Shown: positions 20,028-29,350, numbered from the stretch's first letter. The stretch is DNA of 64,000 nt from AP-15 sp963700185 (GCA_963700185.1 CAVOWP010000008.1:186001-250000), one strand, 5' to 3'. Numbers and translations are program-made. Notes: generated by a model from the sequence alone, not told the origin.

Positions 20028-22163
20028 TCAGCCGCGCGCCCGCTCGACCGAGTTGATGACCGGGGTCGCGCGCAATGCGGCGATGATCGTCGTCAGCTGC
20101 TTAACGTCGGCGACTTCGATGTCGATCATGATCTCGAAAAAATCCGGCGAGCGGTTGGTGATCTTCAGATTGCTGATGTTACCGCCCTGCTTGCCGATCA
20201 CAGTGGTCAGGCTGCCCAGATTGCCGGGCTCGTTGGCGATCGTCACGTTGAGGCGGCCGACATGGTTGACATCGTCGTCGTTGCTCCAAGCGACATCGAG
20301 CCAGCGCTCCGGGGTTTCGGCGAAGCTCTCCAGGGTCTCGCAGTCGATCGTGTGGATTGTCACCCCCTTCCCGGTCGTGACGATCCCGACGATGCGATCG
20401 CCCGGCAACGGGTGGCAGCAGCCGGCAAAGTGCAGCGCCATGCCCGGAATGAGACCGCGGATCGGCACGGCGATGTCGTTGCGTTTGGCCCGGCGTCGCG
20501 CTCGATCCAGCGAGACGACCTTGGCCTTGGGCTCGTGCTGCTGCGGGAATGCCGCGTTGACGACGGTGCGCCCGGTCGCTAGCCCCTGCCCGACCGCGAC
20601 ATAAAGGTCCTCGACGGTCGAGCAGTTGAAGGTCTTCAGCACCGCCTCGAGCGGCCGTTCCGAAAATTCCTGACCTTCCTGGCGGAACGCCTTTTGCACG
20701 ATGGCGCGCCCGAGATCGAGATATTGCGTACGCTGCTGCGTGCGGATAAAGCGGCGGATGCGGGCACGCGCCTTGCCGGTGACGACAAACCGCTCCCAGG
20801 TCGGCGAGGGCGTCTGCGCCTTTGAGGTGACGATTTCGACCTGGTCGCCGTTTTGCAGCTGGGTGCGCAGCGGGACCAGCCGGCTGTTGATCTTGACGCC
20901 GACGCAGGTGTCGCCGATCTCGGAATGCACCGCATAGGCGAAGTCGACCGCAGTGGCGCCGCGCGGCAGCGCAATCAGATCGCCCTTGGGGGTAAAGGCG
21001 AACACCTGGTCCTGAAACATCTCGAGCTTGGTGTGCTCGAGAAACTCTTCCGGCCCCGCCGCATGGTCGAGGATATCCAAGAGCTCGCGCAGCCAGCGAT
21101 ATTGCGGCCCTTCGGTCTTTGGCGCACCGTCCTTGTAGGTCCAGTGCGCAGCGACCCCGAGTTCGGCGACATCGTGCATCTCGCGGGTGCGGATCTGCAC
21201 TTCGATGCGCTGCTGCTCGGGGCCGATGACCCCGGTATGCAGCGAGCGGTAATTGTTCGGCTTCGGGGTCGATATGAAGTCCTTGAAGCGGCCGGGTACC
21301 ACGTGATAGGCGGAATGGATGATGCCGAGCGCGTGATAGCAGTCGCCGACATCGTCGACGAGCACGCGGAAGGCCATCAAATCGGCAAGCTGCTCGAACG
21401 CGACGTTCTTGCGCTGCATTTTGCGCCAGATCGAGTATGCCGATTTCTCGCGGCCGGAGACGATCGCGCTCGGCACCCCGCCCTCTTCCAGCTTGCGGTG
21501 CAGCTCGGCGAGAATGCGCGGCACGACACCGGCCCCCTTGTCGCGCAAGAAATCGCGCCGGGCGACAATGCTCGCGCGCGCGTCGGGGTGCAGCTCGGCA
21601 AAAGCCAAGTCCTCGAGTTGATCTTTCATGCGCTGCATGCCGAGCCGCTCGGCCAGCGGGGCATAGATATCCATTGTTTCGCGGGCGATCCGCCGGCGTT
21701 TCTCGCCGTCCTCGATAAACCGCAAGGTCTGCATGTTGTGCAGACGGTCGGCCAGCTTGACGAGCAATACCCGGATGTCCTCGGACATCGCGAGCACGAG
21801 CTTGCGGAAATTCTCGGCCTGCTTGGTCTGGTCGGACTGCAGCTCGATTCGCGACAGCTTGGTCACGCCGTCGACGAGCCGGGTGATCTCGGGCCCGAAC
21901 ACGCGGGCAATGTCGTCGAGGGTGGCGACCGTGTCCTCGACGGTGTCGTGCAGGAGACCCGTCACGATCGAGGCGGCATCGAGCTTCATTTGAGCCAGGA
22001 TGCCGGCGACCTCGACCGGATGGGAGAAATAAGGATCGCCCGAAGCGCGCAGCTGCGCGCCATGGGCCTTCATCGAATAGACGTAAGCCCGGTTGAGCGC
22101 GTCCTCGTCGGCATTCGGGTCGTAGGATTTGACGAGTTCGACCAGCTCGAACTGCCGCATCAT
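20028..22163 (-). CDS. RelA/SpoT homolog, bifunctional (p)ppGpp synthetase/hydrolase
   Basis: A 711-residue stringent-response enzyme. The N-terminal HD hydrolase has HPVEVAGIL and HDTVEDT. The synthetase domain has RFKDFISTPKPNNYRSLHT. TGS (FAFTPKGDLIALPRGATAV) and a C-terminal ACT domain (LGSLTTVIGKQGGNISNLKI) follow. Both catalytic domains look intact, so it should make and degrade (p)ppGpp, as the single Rsh of alphaproteobacteria does. rpoZ lies upstream on the same strand. Confidence 0.95.
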   Translation of the reverse strand: MMRQFELVELVKSYDPNADEDALNRAYVYSMKAHGAQLRASGDPYFSHPVEVAGILAQMKLDAASIVTGLLHDTVEDTVATLDDIARVFGPEITRLVDGVTKLSRIELQSDQTKQAENFRKLVLAMSEDIRVLLVKLADRLHNMQTLRFIEDGEKRRRIARETMDIYAPLAERLGMQRMKDQLEDLAFAELHPDARASIVARRDFLRDKGAGVVPRILAELHRKLEEGGVPSAIVSGREKSAYSIWRKMQRKNVAFEQLADLMAFRVLVDDVGDCYHALGIIHSAYHVVPGRFKDFISTPKPNNYRSLHTGVIGPEQQRIEVQIRTREMHDVAELGVAAHWTYKDGAPKTEGPQYRWLRELLDILDHAAGPEEFLEHTKLEMFQDQVFAFTPKGDLIALPRGATAVDFAYAVHSEIGDTCVGVKINSRLVPLRTQLQNGDQVEIVTSKAQTPSPTWERFVVTGKARARIRRFIRTQQRTQYLDLGRAIVQKAFRQEGQEFSERPLEAVLKTFNCSTVEDLYVAVGQGLATGRTVVNAAFPQQHEPKAKVVSLDRARRRAKRNDIAVPIRGLIPGMALHFAGCCHPLPGDRIVGIVTTGKGVTIHTIDCETLESFAETPERWLDVAWSNDDDVNHVGRLNVTIANEPGNLGSLTTVIGKQGGNISNLKITNRSPDFFEIMIDIEVADVKQLTTIIAALRATPVINSVERARG

Positions 22164-22276
22164 GGCGAGGTTTTCCCCGTCTTGTCGCGACCGTAACCGT
22201 CGGTTCGGCCATTCCGATGGAGCGGTGCGAGTTTCATTTTGAGCGCCGTTCAGCCGGCTCGGCGCATTGTCCGCGA

Positions 22277-22819
22277 TCAGAGCTCCTCGTCGAAATCACC
22301 CGGCCTGTCGGGCTCGGGGGAGTCGGCGAGATCGACTTCTTCCTCGACTTCCAACATGTCTTCGGCGAGTTCATCGTCCTCGTCGAGCTGCGCAAGGTCG
22401 GCGGGAGTTTCGGCGGCGAGAACCTCCTCGTCCTCGCTCTCCTCCTCCGTATCCTCGCCGTTTTCGGCTTCCTCGGCATCGGCATCGAGTTCGGCATCGA
22501 GTTCCGCATCCATCAGGGCGCCCGCCGGGGCCCCGACGCCGAACAAGGCGGTGTCGAGTTCGAGTTCCTGAGATTCCTCCGGCTCGTCGATCTCGACATG
22601 CTTCTGCATGCCGCGCACCACGGAGGATTTCAGATGATCGAGGGCGACCGTCTCGTCGGCAATCTCGCGCAGCGCAACGACCGGGTTCTTGTCGTCGTCG
22701 CGATCTATCGACAGCGGCGCCCCGGAGGTGATTTCACGCGCACGCTGGGCGGCGAGCAGCACGAGCTCAAATCGGTTCGGGACTTTGACAACACAATCTT
22801 CAACGGTGACGCGTGCCAT
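22277..22819 (-). CDS. rpoZ: DNA-directed RNA polymerase omega subunit with long acidic tail
   Basis: The N-terminal 60 residues (MARVTVEDCVVKVPNRFELV, AAQRAREITSG, KNPVVALREIA) are the omega core that helps assemble RNA polymerase and forms part of a (p)ppGpp site. The rest, to residue 180, is a low-complexity Glu/Asp-rich tail, which makes it twice the length of the E. coli protein. ATG 22819 with GAGAGAA upstream is chosen over an upstream ATG. It is first in the rpoZ-rsh-acpS-lepB-rnc run. Confidence 0.93.
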   Translation of the reverse strand: MARVTVEDCVVKVPNRFELVLLAAQRAREITSGAPLSIDRDDDKNPVVALREIADETVALDHLKSSVVRGMQKHVEIDEPEESQELELDTALFGVGAPAGALMDAELDAELDADAEEAENGEDTEEESEDEEVLAAETPADLAQLDEDDELAEDMLEVEEEVDLADSPEPDRPGDFDEEL

Positions 22820-22952
22820 TTCTCTCAACTCTTTAGGAAAACCTTTGACTAACCAATATATGGAGCGCACCGCCTACCGGCAACAAGCGCGTGCGCTGTG
22901 CCCGGTGCTTGACCAGCTGCGCGTCACGCGCCTATATGCCGCGACCCGAGCC

Positions 22953-23026
22953 GGCCGGATGGCAGAGTGGCTATGCAGAGGACTGCAAATCCTCGTACAG
23001 CGGTTCGATTCCGCTTCCGGCCTCCA
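22953..23026 (+). tRNA. tRNA-Cys (anticodon GCA)
   Basis: 74 bases with acceptor stem GGCCGGA/TCCGGCC, U at position 73, encoded CCA, T-loop GGTTCGATTCC and anticodon stem GAGGA/TCCTC around loop CTGCAAA (GCA at 22985-22987). Its 3' 46 bases are repeated at 40181. Confidence 0.97.
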
Positions 23027-23029
23027 GGG
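22981..23029 (+). repeat. 49-bp direct repeat, left copy (attachment-site-like, inside tRNA-Cys)
   Basis: Bases from the anticodon loop to three bases past the CCA end of tRNA-Cys are identical to 40181-40229. The repeat is in direct orientation and 17.2 kb away, the pattern left by an integrase that uses a tRNA 3' end as target. Confidence 0.85.
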
Positions 23030-23197
23030 TCTAAGCTCTTTCAAGCAAATTCTTTTTCCTGTTGATTTCGGGCGGTACCGCCGGCTCCCCGCGAGAGCCT
23101 CTGTGTAATTGCTGTGTAATCGTGCTGCCCGTTTGTTCGCCGGCAGTTCCAGTGTGTTCTGCCGATCGCCTCGATTGCCCGGTCGATATGCTGCCCA

Positions 23198-23828
23198 TGC
23201 ACGTGCGCATACCGCAGCACCGTTGCCGGCCGTATCTGCTGTCGCCGCTCTGGTCGGGATGTGGGGTCAGGCTTTGGCGCAGATACCGGACGGCTACGAT
23301 CCCTCCTATGCGCGGACCGTAGACGCCGCGGTTACCGGGCTTATGGCGTTACCGCCGAGCCCGTCGCGATCGCCTACAACAAAGGGTTGCTGCCCGCGGC
23401 GGAAACACCGAAGACGCATACCGAACTGGCCCGGTTGCTGGCAGGCAAGCCCGAGGCCGTCAGAGGAGAGGGGGCGACCTACGATCCGGAGCGCAGCGTT
23501 CGAGCGCGCCAAGCAGGAACCCTCGCTCGGCGTAGTCCTGCCGGCGAATTAAACAATCGTCATGTCGCGCATTGCGTTCATCCCGAAAGGCGCCCCGCAC
23601 CCGAACGCCGCGAAGCTGTTCCTCGATTATCTGCTTTCAAAAGTTGGTCAGACGCGGCTCGGGGCTCGGTCGCTCGGCTCCGTGCGCGACGATGTTTCGC
23701 CCAACCCAATGGAACACGAAAGCTTTTTCCGACCGATCCGGGTCGGGCCAGAGCTCTTGACCGATCTCGACCAAGCCAAGCGCAACCGGTTCCTCAAGGG
23801 ATGGCGGCGCGTCCTGCCGACCCGCTGA
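23198..23828 (+). pseudogene. Remnant of an AfuA-type ABC transporter substrate-binding protein
   Basis: Pieces of one periplasmic binding protein occur in order but in different frames: a mature N-terminus QIPDGYDPSYARTVDAA, a middle piece YGVTAEPVAIAYNKGLLP with KTHTELARLL, and a C-terminal piece IAFIPKGAPHPNAAKLFLDY. The order and spacing fit the family, with internal deletions and at least two frame changes. It is not functional. No transporter genes accompany it. Confidence 0.7.
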
Positions 23829-23850
23829 CCGCGGAAAAGAGAAGGAAGAT

Positions 23851-24408
23851 ATGGAGGTCACCGGCATGCTGTACGGCGCGAAGCTGCTGCAATTCGCCGG
23901 GTTCCCTACGGCCGAGGTGCTCGGCCCCGACGCCAGCGCGGGAGAGATGACGCCAGCGAGGGAGAGATCCAGCATCTCATCGAGAAGCACGGGTCGGGAT
24001 TCGTAAAACCCGTCTTCAACGGCGGGGTCGGCGAGAAGGGAAAATCCGGGCTCATTGGCAGTGCCTCGGATCTGTTGGCAGTGCCTCGAATCTGAAGATA
24101 CACGACCCTCTTTATGCAGCGGGGCGAGCACAACGCCTTTCACGAACATTACCACGAACTCGTCGAAGCGTTGTTCAAGGGCGGGTATCGCGCAACGTCT
24201 ATTGCGTCAACGTCCCCGTCCTATTTTGGCAACATCGGCTGCTTCTTCGCAAGATGACGCTGGCGGTCGGGGGGTGTTTGCGCGCCGGCCCGAACTCCAC
24301 CTGACCCAGCCTCTCGAAGGAACCGTGCGCCTGGAACGCAGAACGGATCGAGCCAAGTGGACCGACAGCCCGGTCTGGCCCGTGGGCTTCCGCCTGTTGT
24401 TCGACTGA
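23851..24408 (+). pseudogene. Remnant resembling an ATP-grasp acyl-CoA synthetase/citrate lyase subunit
   Basis: The first frame reads GMLYGAKLLQFAGFPTAEVL, and after a frame change EIQHLIEKHGSGFVKPVFNG. This resembles the N-terminal ATP-grasp start of ATP-citrate lyase-like or succinyl-CoA-synthetase-like proteins. A stop interrupts soon after. The rest up to 24408 has short open stretches that I cannot assign. The identification is tentative. Confidence 0.35.
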
Positions 24409-24813
24409 AGGGATCGGCTATCAGAGTCGATTACACTGTCCGTATGCACGCCGCGGGGCGCTTCGTGCCATTCGCGGACGATACCGTTAGCGTCCACGTT
24501 CGTGGTGGAGTTTCGAAGTCTGCGGCGTGTTGAGGTTGCCATCGAGCTGGGCGCCATCGTCCCGCCGCCGCTGAGAGGGTTCGGCCCCGAGATGAAGATT
24601 TGGCCCATCCGCCCCTAATATTGTATTAACCAATCATTCAGTGATAACCAAGTAGCCAAGATTATCTTAACCAAACATTCAGGGTTAACCGAATGAACCT
24701 GATATTTCCACTCTAACTCTTTTGTGCTAAGCTTGCGCAAAATTTAAACCGTTCTGCTGGTAGTCACCCCAGCCAGGCTGCCGAAAGCGTCGTCAAGGGG
24801 GAGCGGAAGGGGA
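24409..24813 (+). promoter_or_regulatory. Leader region of the sensing module with two operator-like direct repeats
   Basis: There is no gene here. TTAACCAATCATTCAGTGATAACC (24626-24649) and TTAACCAAACATTCAGGGTTAACC (24667-24690) are direct repeats exactly 41 bases, about four helical turns, apart, in an AT-rich stretch. An inverted repeat TTTTGTGC...GCGCAAAA follows at 24720-24742. The binding-protein gene starts at 24814. A regulator probably binds here; which one is unknown. Confidence 0.5.
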
Positions 24814-25701
24814 TTGACTTTGAATCGCGATGAGCCCTGGCGTCAGCGGCGGATCCACCGCCGAAAGATCCTTTGCGGGCTTGCCGCGCTCTTGGCGGCG
24901 CCAGCTCTGGCAAAAGCCGGCGAAGAAAGCTTCAGCTTCGGGCTCACGCCGGTCTTCCTCGACAACGACATGACACTTCTATCGTTGCTGCAGGCTTATT
25001 TGGCGCAACAGCTGCGGCGTCCGGTCGAGCTGGTCAAGCGGCGAACGCAGGAGGAGATCTGGATTATGCTGCGATCTGGCCAACTCGACGCGGCCTGGGT
25101 CTGCGATTTTCCCTATGTGCAATACGCGGATCAGCTGGCTTTGCTCGCCGTCCCCCTCTACCGGGGGCAACCCCTCTACCAGACTTATGTGATCGCCAAC
25201 AAGGCCAGCAAGGTAAAGACATTTGACGACATCCGTGGGACCGTACATGCCTTTTCCGACCCCGATAGCACGGCAGGTTATCTGGTTACCTACTGGATGC
25301 TTGCCTTGCGGCAACTGTCACCGGTCCGATTCTTCCAAAACTTCTTTTTCACCTATAGCCATCGGAACACGATCCGGGCGGTCGGCAACGGGCTCGCCGA
25401 GAGCGGCAGCGTTGACGGTTACATCTGGGAGGTCATGAAGGAGAAGGAACCCGATCTCGTCGAGAATACGCGGATCGTGTTCCGCTCCGAGCCGCTCGGC
25501 TTTCCCCCGATCGTAGCGCTCGATGCATCGCGCAACCATCCCGACGTTCAGAAGCTCGCGACTGGGCTTCTCGGCATGACCTCGGATCGCCTCGGCCGCG
25601 AGATCCTGTCAATGCTGGCCTTCGATGGTTTTACGACGGCGAGCCGCAGTCTCTATGACAGCACTGCCGAGAAATGGCAGTTCGTCAGAGCGCAAATTTG
25701 A
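24814..25701 (+). CDS. PhnD/TauA-like periplasmic binding protein of a sensing module
   Basis: A 295-residue exported protein. The N-terminus has twin arginines before a hydrophobic segment (RRKILCGLAALLAAPALA), so Tat or Sec export is possible. The body matches PhnD-type binding proteins (FGLTPVFLDNDM, SGQLDAAWVCDFPYVQYA, HAFSDPDSTAGYLV, GLAESGSVDGYIWE), which bind phosphonates or similar oxyanions. TTG 24814 with GGAAGGGG upstream is the start. Its stop overlaps the start of the sensor kinase gene by one base (TGATG), and no permease or ATPase is nearby, so it more likely presents a ligand to the kinase than serves uptake. Confidence 0.82.
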   Translation: MTLNRDEPWRQRRIHRRKILCGLAALLAAPALAKAGEESFSFGLTPVFLDNDMTLLSLLQAYLAQQLRRPVELVKRRTQEEIWIMLRSGQLDAAWVCDFPYVQYADQLALLAVPLYRGQPLYQTYVIANKASKVKTFDDIRGTVHAFSDPDSTAGYLVTYWMLALRQLSPVRFFQNFFFTYSHRNTIRAVGNGLAESGSVDGYIWEVMKEKEPDLVENTRIVFRSEPLGFPPIVALDASRNHPDVQKLATGLLGMTSDRLGREILSMLAFDGFTTASRSLYDSTAEKWQFVRAQI

Positions 25702-27152
25702 TGCTGGGACTCTTGCGCATCGCGGCCTGGCCGTTATTGATAAAGGTTCCCGTGCTGGCAGCCAGCCTGATGATCACCGGCGCTGCCGCGATCTCGCAAG
25801 TTGTGTTCTGGCGGTTCGCTGAGGATCAGGAGACCAATCTTCGAGTGCTGACTAGCGCCTATCTCGACGGTCTCTCCGCCGCCATTCTCCCAGGTCTGGT
25901 CCGGAAAGATGTGTGGGAGGTATTCGAGGCTTTGGACCGCTCGCGAAGCCGGTACCCCGGCATCGAACCTCGCTTCGCAATCGTGGCGCTGCCGGACGGT
26001 AGGATTCTGGCGGCGTCCGATCCTCAACGCTTCCCGTTCCAAAGCCCTGTTCCGGATAAGCTTTTCAAGCGTATGGGGGCTGAGGATGGTCTCCGCGTCG
26101 ATGCCGAGGCCGGCCGCGCATGGCTGACGAGAACGGTGCGCAGTGACGGGTTCCCCGTCGGGCGCGTTTTCGCGGAAATCGACATCGCCGGGCTGCTGCG
26201 GACCCGGCGGAAAATCCTGCTCGCGCTCGTTGCAGTCAACGGGGGACTGACGCTCGCCTTCGCGTTCGCTGGTTATTTCGCACTGAAGCGAATGCTGCGG
26301 CCTTTGAGTGTCCTCATCTATTATGTGGAGCGGGTACGGAACGGCACTGTCGAGCCGATCCCGCGGGGCTACGAGGGCAGGATTGCCCACGAATTCGGAC
26401 AGCTGTTCGACCGGTTCAATGCAATGGCGCGCGCAGTCAGCGAGCGCCAAACCCTCGCATCTCAGCTCGCCGAGCAAGAAAAATACGCGATGCTGGGACG
26501 GCTCGCATCGGGGATGGCGCATGAGGTGAACAACCCGCTCGGCGGGATGCTGAATGCCATTGACACAATCCAAGCCCATGGCAGCAACCCGGCCGTGCTC
26601 CAGACTTCGCTCGATTTTCTCAAGCGCGGGCTGGCCGGGATTCGCAATGTCGCTCGAGCGGCCCTGGTAACTTATAAAGGCGGATCTGACACGAGCCAAT
26701 TAACCCGTAGCGATCTCGACGATTTGCCGTTCCTAGTTCAGCATGAGACCGGCATCCGTGGACTGCATCTCGAGTGGCGCAACTATGTGTCGGAGCCACT
26801 CCAGATTGACGGGCCCGCAGTACGACAGATCACATTAAACCTTTTGCTGAATGCCTGTGCGGCTTCGCCTGCCGGCGGAACCGTCGCTGTAATGGCATCG
26901 TGCTCGGACCGGACCCTTCGAATTGTCGTCTCTGACGAGGGCCCAGGTCTTCCCGAGGATATGACCGCGTTGCTCGACCAAGCGAGTGCGGCAACCGCAA
27001 ACCGGCAACAAAGCAAAGGCCTCGGACTTTGGATGACCGGCCATTTGATCCACCGGCTAGGCGGGCGTGCTGAGGTCGAATACCCGGCAGTCGGCACGCG
27101 GATAATAGTGATACTCCCCATCGTGCCGCAGGAGGCGCTCGATGCCGCATGA
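25701..27152 (+). CDS. Membrane sensor histidine kinase (partner of the binding protein)
   Basis: A 483-residue kinase with TM1 near residues 10-35, a periplasmic domain of about 135 residues, and TM2 (ILLALVAVNGGLTLAFAFAGYF) near 172-195. HAMP follows, then the H-box GMAHEVNNPLGG (His near 274), N-box LNLLLNACAAS, G-boxes DEGPGLPE and GLGLWMTGHLI. It overlaps the binding-protein gene by one base and the response-regulator gene by 11 bases, so the three form one coupled unit. It should sense the liganded binding protein in the periplasm and phosphorylate the activator. Confidence 0.9.
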   Translation: MLGLLRIAAWPLLIKVPVLAASLMITGAAAISQVVFWRFAEDQETNLRVLTSAYLDGLSAAILPGLVRKDVWEVFEALDRSRSRYPGIEPRFAIVALPDGRILAASDPQRFPFQSPVPDKLFKRMGAEDGLRVDAEAGRAWLTRTVRSDGFPVGRVFAEIDIAGLLRTRRKILLALVAVNGGLTLAFAFAGYFALKRMLRPLSVLIYYVERVRNGTVEPIPRGYEGRIAHEFGQLFDRFNAMARAVSERQTLASQLAEQEKYAMLGRLASGMAHEVNNPLGGMLNAIDTIQAHGSNPAVLQTSLDFLKRGLAGIRNVARAALVTYKGGSDTSQLTRSDLDDLPFLVQHETGIRGLHLEWRNYVSEPLQIDGPAVRQITLNLLLNACAASPAGGTVAVMASCSDRTLRIVVSDEGPGLPEDMTALLDQASAATANRQQSKGLGLWMTGHLIHRLGGRAEVEYPAVGTRIIVILPIVPQEALDAA

Positions 27153-28462
27153 TAAGAAATTGATCGGTGTCATCGAGGACCACCTCACTCAAGGCGGTAC
27201 GCTCACCCATCGGCTGGAGCTCGAAGGCTATCGGCCGATTTGGTGGCGGACAGGTAAGGAGGCGCTCGAAGGATTGTCTACAGTGCGGCCGGATCTCGTC
27301 GTTTGCGACATCAGGCTGCCTGATATGAGCGGCGAAGACCTCTTCCTGCAGGTTCTGCCACAACTCGGTGGAAAACCGTTCCTCTTTGTCACCGCCTACG
27401 GCGAAGTCGAACAGGCCGTGCGCCTCATGAAGGCGGGTGCGGTCGACTACATCGCCAAGCCCTATGCTCTCCCCGATCTGCTCGAGCGCATAACTCGGCT
27501 TTTCGCACTCCAGCCGGGGGCCACCGGCGCGCTCGGCACGTCGGCAGCGATGCGTGAAGTGGAGATGCTGCTGAGGCGCGTCGCCAATATCGATAGCTCC
27601 CTGCTTTTCTCCGGAGAGAGCGGCGCCGGCAAGGAGGTCGCCGCACATTTTGTCCATAAAATCTCGACGCGTCTCCAAGATCCCTTTATCGCCGTGAATT
27701 GCGCGGCGATTCCCGGTGAGCTCATCGAGAGTCTAGCTGTTCGGCCACGAAAAGGGCGCCTTTACCGGGGCCCAAGGGCGCCATCATGGGTATGTCGAGC
27801 GCGCGCGCAATGGTATCCTGTTCCTTGACGAGGTCGGTGAACTGCCGGTGCCGATGCAAGCGAAGCTGCTGCGCCTGATTCAAGAGCGCACTTTTTCCCG
27901 CGTCGGGGGGGAGGCGGTGATCAAAACCGCCGCCCGGCTCATTTGCGCGACCAACGCCGACCTCGAACGCGCTGTTGTAGAGGGTCGCTTCCGCGAAGAC
28001 CTTTACTTTCGGATCAATGTGATCTCCGTCGAGATCCCTCCGCTTCGCGACAGACCCGAGGACATTTTGCCGCTCGCACATCTGTTCATGCGAGAGTTCG
28101 CGCAGGCGTTTGCCCGCGACCTGCACGGCTTCACCCCGGACGCCGAGCAGGCCCTGCTCGAGTATCCTTGGCGCGGCAATGTGCGCGAGCTGCGAAACCG
28201 TGTCGAGCGCGCGGTAGCGTTGTCGCACTCAGCCTGGATTGGGAAAGAAGCGCTCTTTTCCCTTGAAAAGGTCGAGCCGGAGGCGGTCGCAAGCCCTTCT
28301 ACAAGCCTCGAAGAAATTCGCCGCCGAGCCGAGCGGCAGCATATCCGTGCTGTGCTCACGCGGGCCGGCGGCCGCGTCGAAGATGCCGCTAAGCTCCTCG
28401 GAGTGTCGCGCTCAACGCTGTTCGAGAAGATCCGCAAGCTCGATATGCGCACCGGCCTCTAG
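27142..28462 (+). pseudogene. NtrC-family sigma-54 response regulator, single frame break
   Basis: The receiver domain has the phospho-Asp in VVCDIRLPDMSG and Lys in YIAKPYAL. The AAA+ domain begins with Walker A GESGAGKE. Near 27734, after GELIES, the frame shifts by one extra base. In the next frame the essential sigma-54 contact motif GAFTGA and the rest of the AAA+ domain (RFREDLYFRINV, PPLRDRPEDI, WRGNVRELRNRV) continue intact, ending in a Fis-type helix-turn-helix (DAAKLLGVSRSTLFEKI). Every functional element survives except the frame, so the lesion is very young or a sequencing insertion. If real, the module is off. Two sigma-54 promoters downstream are its likely targets. Confidence 0.85.
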
Positions 28463-28470
28463 CCTGCCGC

Positions 28471-28515
28471 GCCGGTCTGGAAAATCGGGACGCGAGTGCA
28501 TGGGGCGCGTCCCCG
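28471..28515. promoter_or_regulatory. Putative enhancer site for the NtrC-type activator, copy A
   Basis: GCCGGTCTGGAAAATCGGGAC (28471-28491) aligns with copy B at 29222. It runs into an imperfect inverted repeat TCGGGACGCG/CGCGTCCCCGA (28485-28515). It sits roughly 65-105 bases upstream of the sigma-54 promoter at 28578, a normal enhancer distance. Confidence 0.5.
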
Positions 28516-28577
28516 ACCAGATACCGCGGCTGTCTTGCCGAATGGGTGAAACGTAGGAATTGGCGGAAACGCCGACA

Positions 28578-28592
28578 TGGCACGACGCTTGC
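28578..28592 (+). promoter_or_regulatory. Sigma-54 (RpoN) promoter A
   Basis: TGGCACGACGCTTGC is a consensus -24/-12 element. It lies 115 bases after the activator gene. The next plausible gene is the 37-residue membrane peptide at 28874; the 270 bases between could be leader or a small RNA. Confidence 0.75.
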
Positions 28593-28873
28593 GCACAGGG
28601 TCGATGAGGGCGTCGAAGAAAGACGCCGCGACGTTCCGACACCCAAGGCCCCACAGCCGTACAGATGGATTGGCGCACTTTTTCAAGTCTGTTGAGAGCT
28701 CGTCGCGAGCCGCAATTTTCACGCTGTCCGATTGCGGGGCGCCGGCTGCGCCTGGTGCACCGAACCAACAACGCAAGTGCGCCGAAAAGGGCACCAGCTA
28801 CGCCAGCTGAACAGCGGGAACCCGAAGCTCATGGCCCCTTTGTTCCGCCAATTTTCAGAGACGGCCCATCGGC

Positions 28874-28987
28874 ATGCGACCAGAGCCGCTGAACAAAGGA
28901 TCTGCGCTCCTCATCATCTTGCTGATGTCTGTCGCACTATGGGCCGCGTTATGGGGCGCTGTCGCCCTCTTCGCACCGGTTGATTGA
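28874..28987 (+). CDS. Putative 37-residue single-pass membrane peptide
   Basis: A short frame starts MRPEPLNKGSA, continues as one hydrophobic helix (LLIILLMSVALWAALWG) and ends AVALFAPVD. Two positive charges before the helix suggest an N-in orientation. It lies downstream of sigma-54 promoter A with no competing frame of clear coding character. The ribosome-binding site (AGAGAC) is weak and distant. I do not recognise a family. Confidence 0.4.
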   Translation: MRPEPLNKGSALLIILLMSVALWAALWGAVALFAPVD

Positions 28988-29335
28988 TTTGCTCGCCGTT
29001 TTGTGACTGGAAGGTCTCTCCAACACTGGAGCTGCCCGCCCAAATCACCGCCGCTGCAGCCGCGGCTGGCCCGATCCTTGCCGCTTGGAGACCGATGATG
29101 CCGGGTCGGCGCACGGTATCTTGACCCTGGGATCCGGCGAGCTTGCGAAAATGACCCCCTATCCTCCCGCCGCCGCCCACGAACATGCGGAAATCTAACG
29201 CAAATCACGAAGCAATCCCGCGCCGGTCCGAAAAATCGGACTGTACTCCATAAAAATAATCCCGCTTTTCGGATTAAATTTCAGTTTTAAGGTGAAGAGA
29301 ACCCCTGAATTCAACGAAACCCAGACGCCTTCGCT
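28988..29335. promoter_or_regulatory. Intergenic region with enhancer-like inverted repeats, copy B (29222-29275)
   Basis: No gene is seen. GCCGGTCCGAAAAATCGGAC (29222-29241) contains the perfect inverted repeat GTCCGA-AAAA-TCGGAC and matches copy A upstream of the other sigma-54 promoter. A second repeat, AATCC-N8-GGATT, lies at 29258-29275. Both are 60-110 bases upstream of the -24 element at 29336. Confidence 0.55.
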
Positions 29336-29350
29336 TGGCATACCGCTTGC
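29336..29350 (+). promoter_or_regulatory. Sigma-54 (RpoN) promoter B
   Basis: TGGCATACCGCTTGC fits TGGCAYR-N4-TTGC with ten bases between GG and GC. It is 43 bases before the ATG of the secreted-protein gene. Confidence 0.8.

Noticed and set aside
20179..22212. 677-residue frame overlapping the Rsh gene on the same strand
   Set aside because: It is an out-of-frame shadow of the Rsh gene, extremely Arg/Ala-rich; the 711-residue frame carries all HD, synthetase, TGS and ACT motifs.
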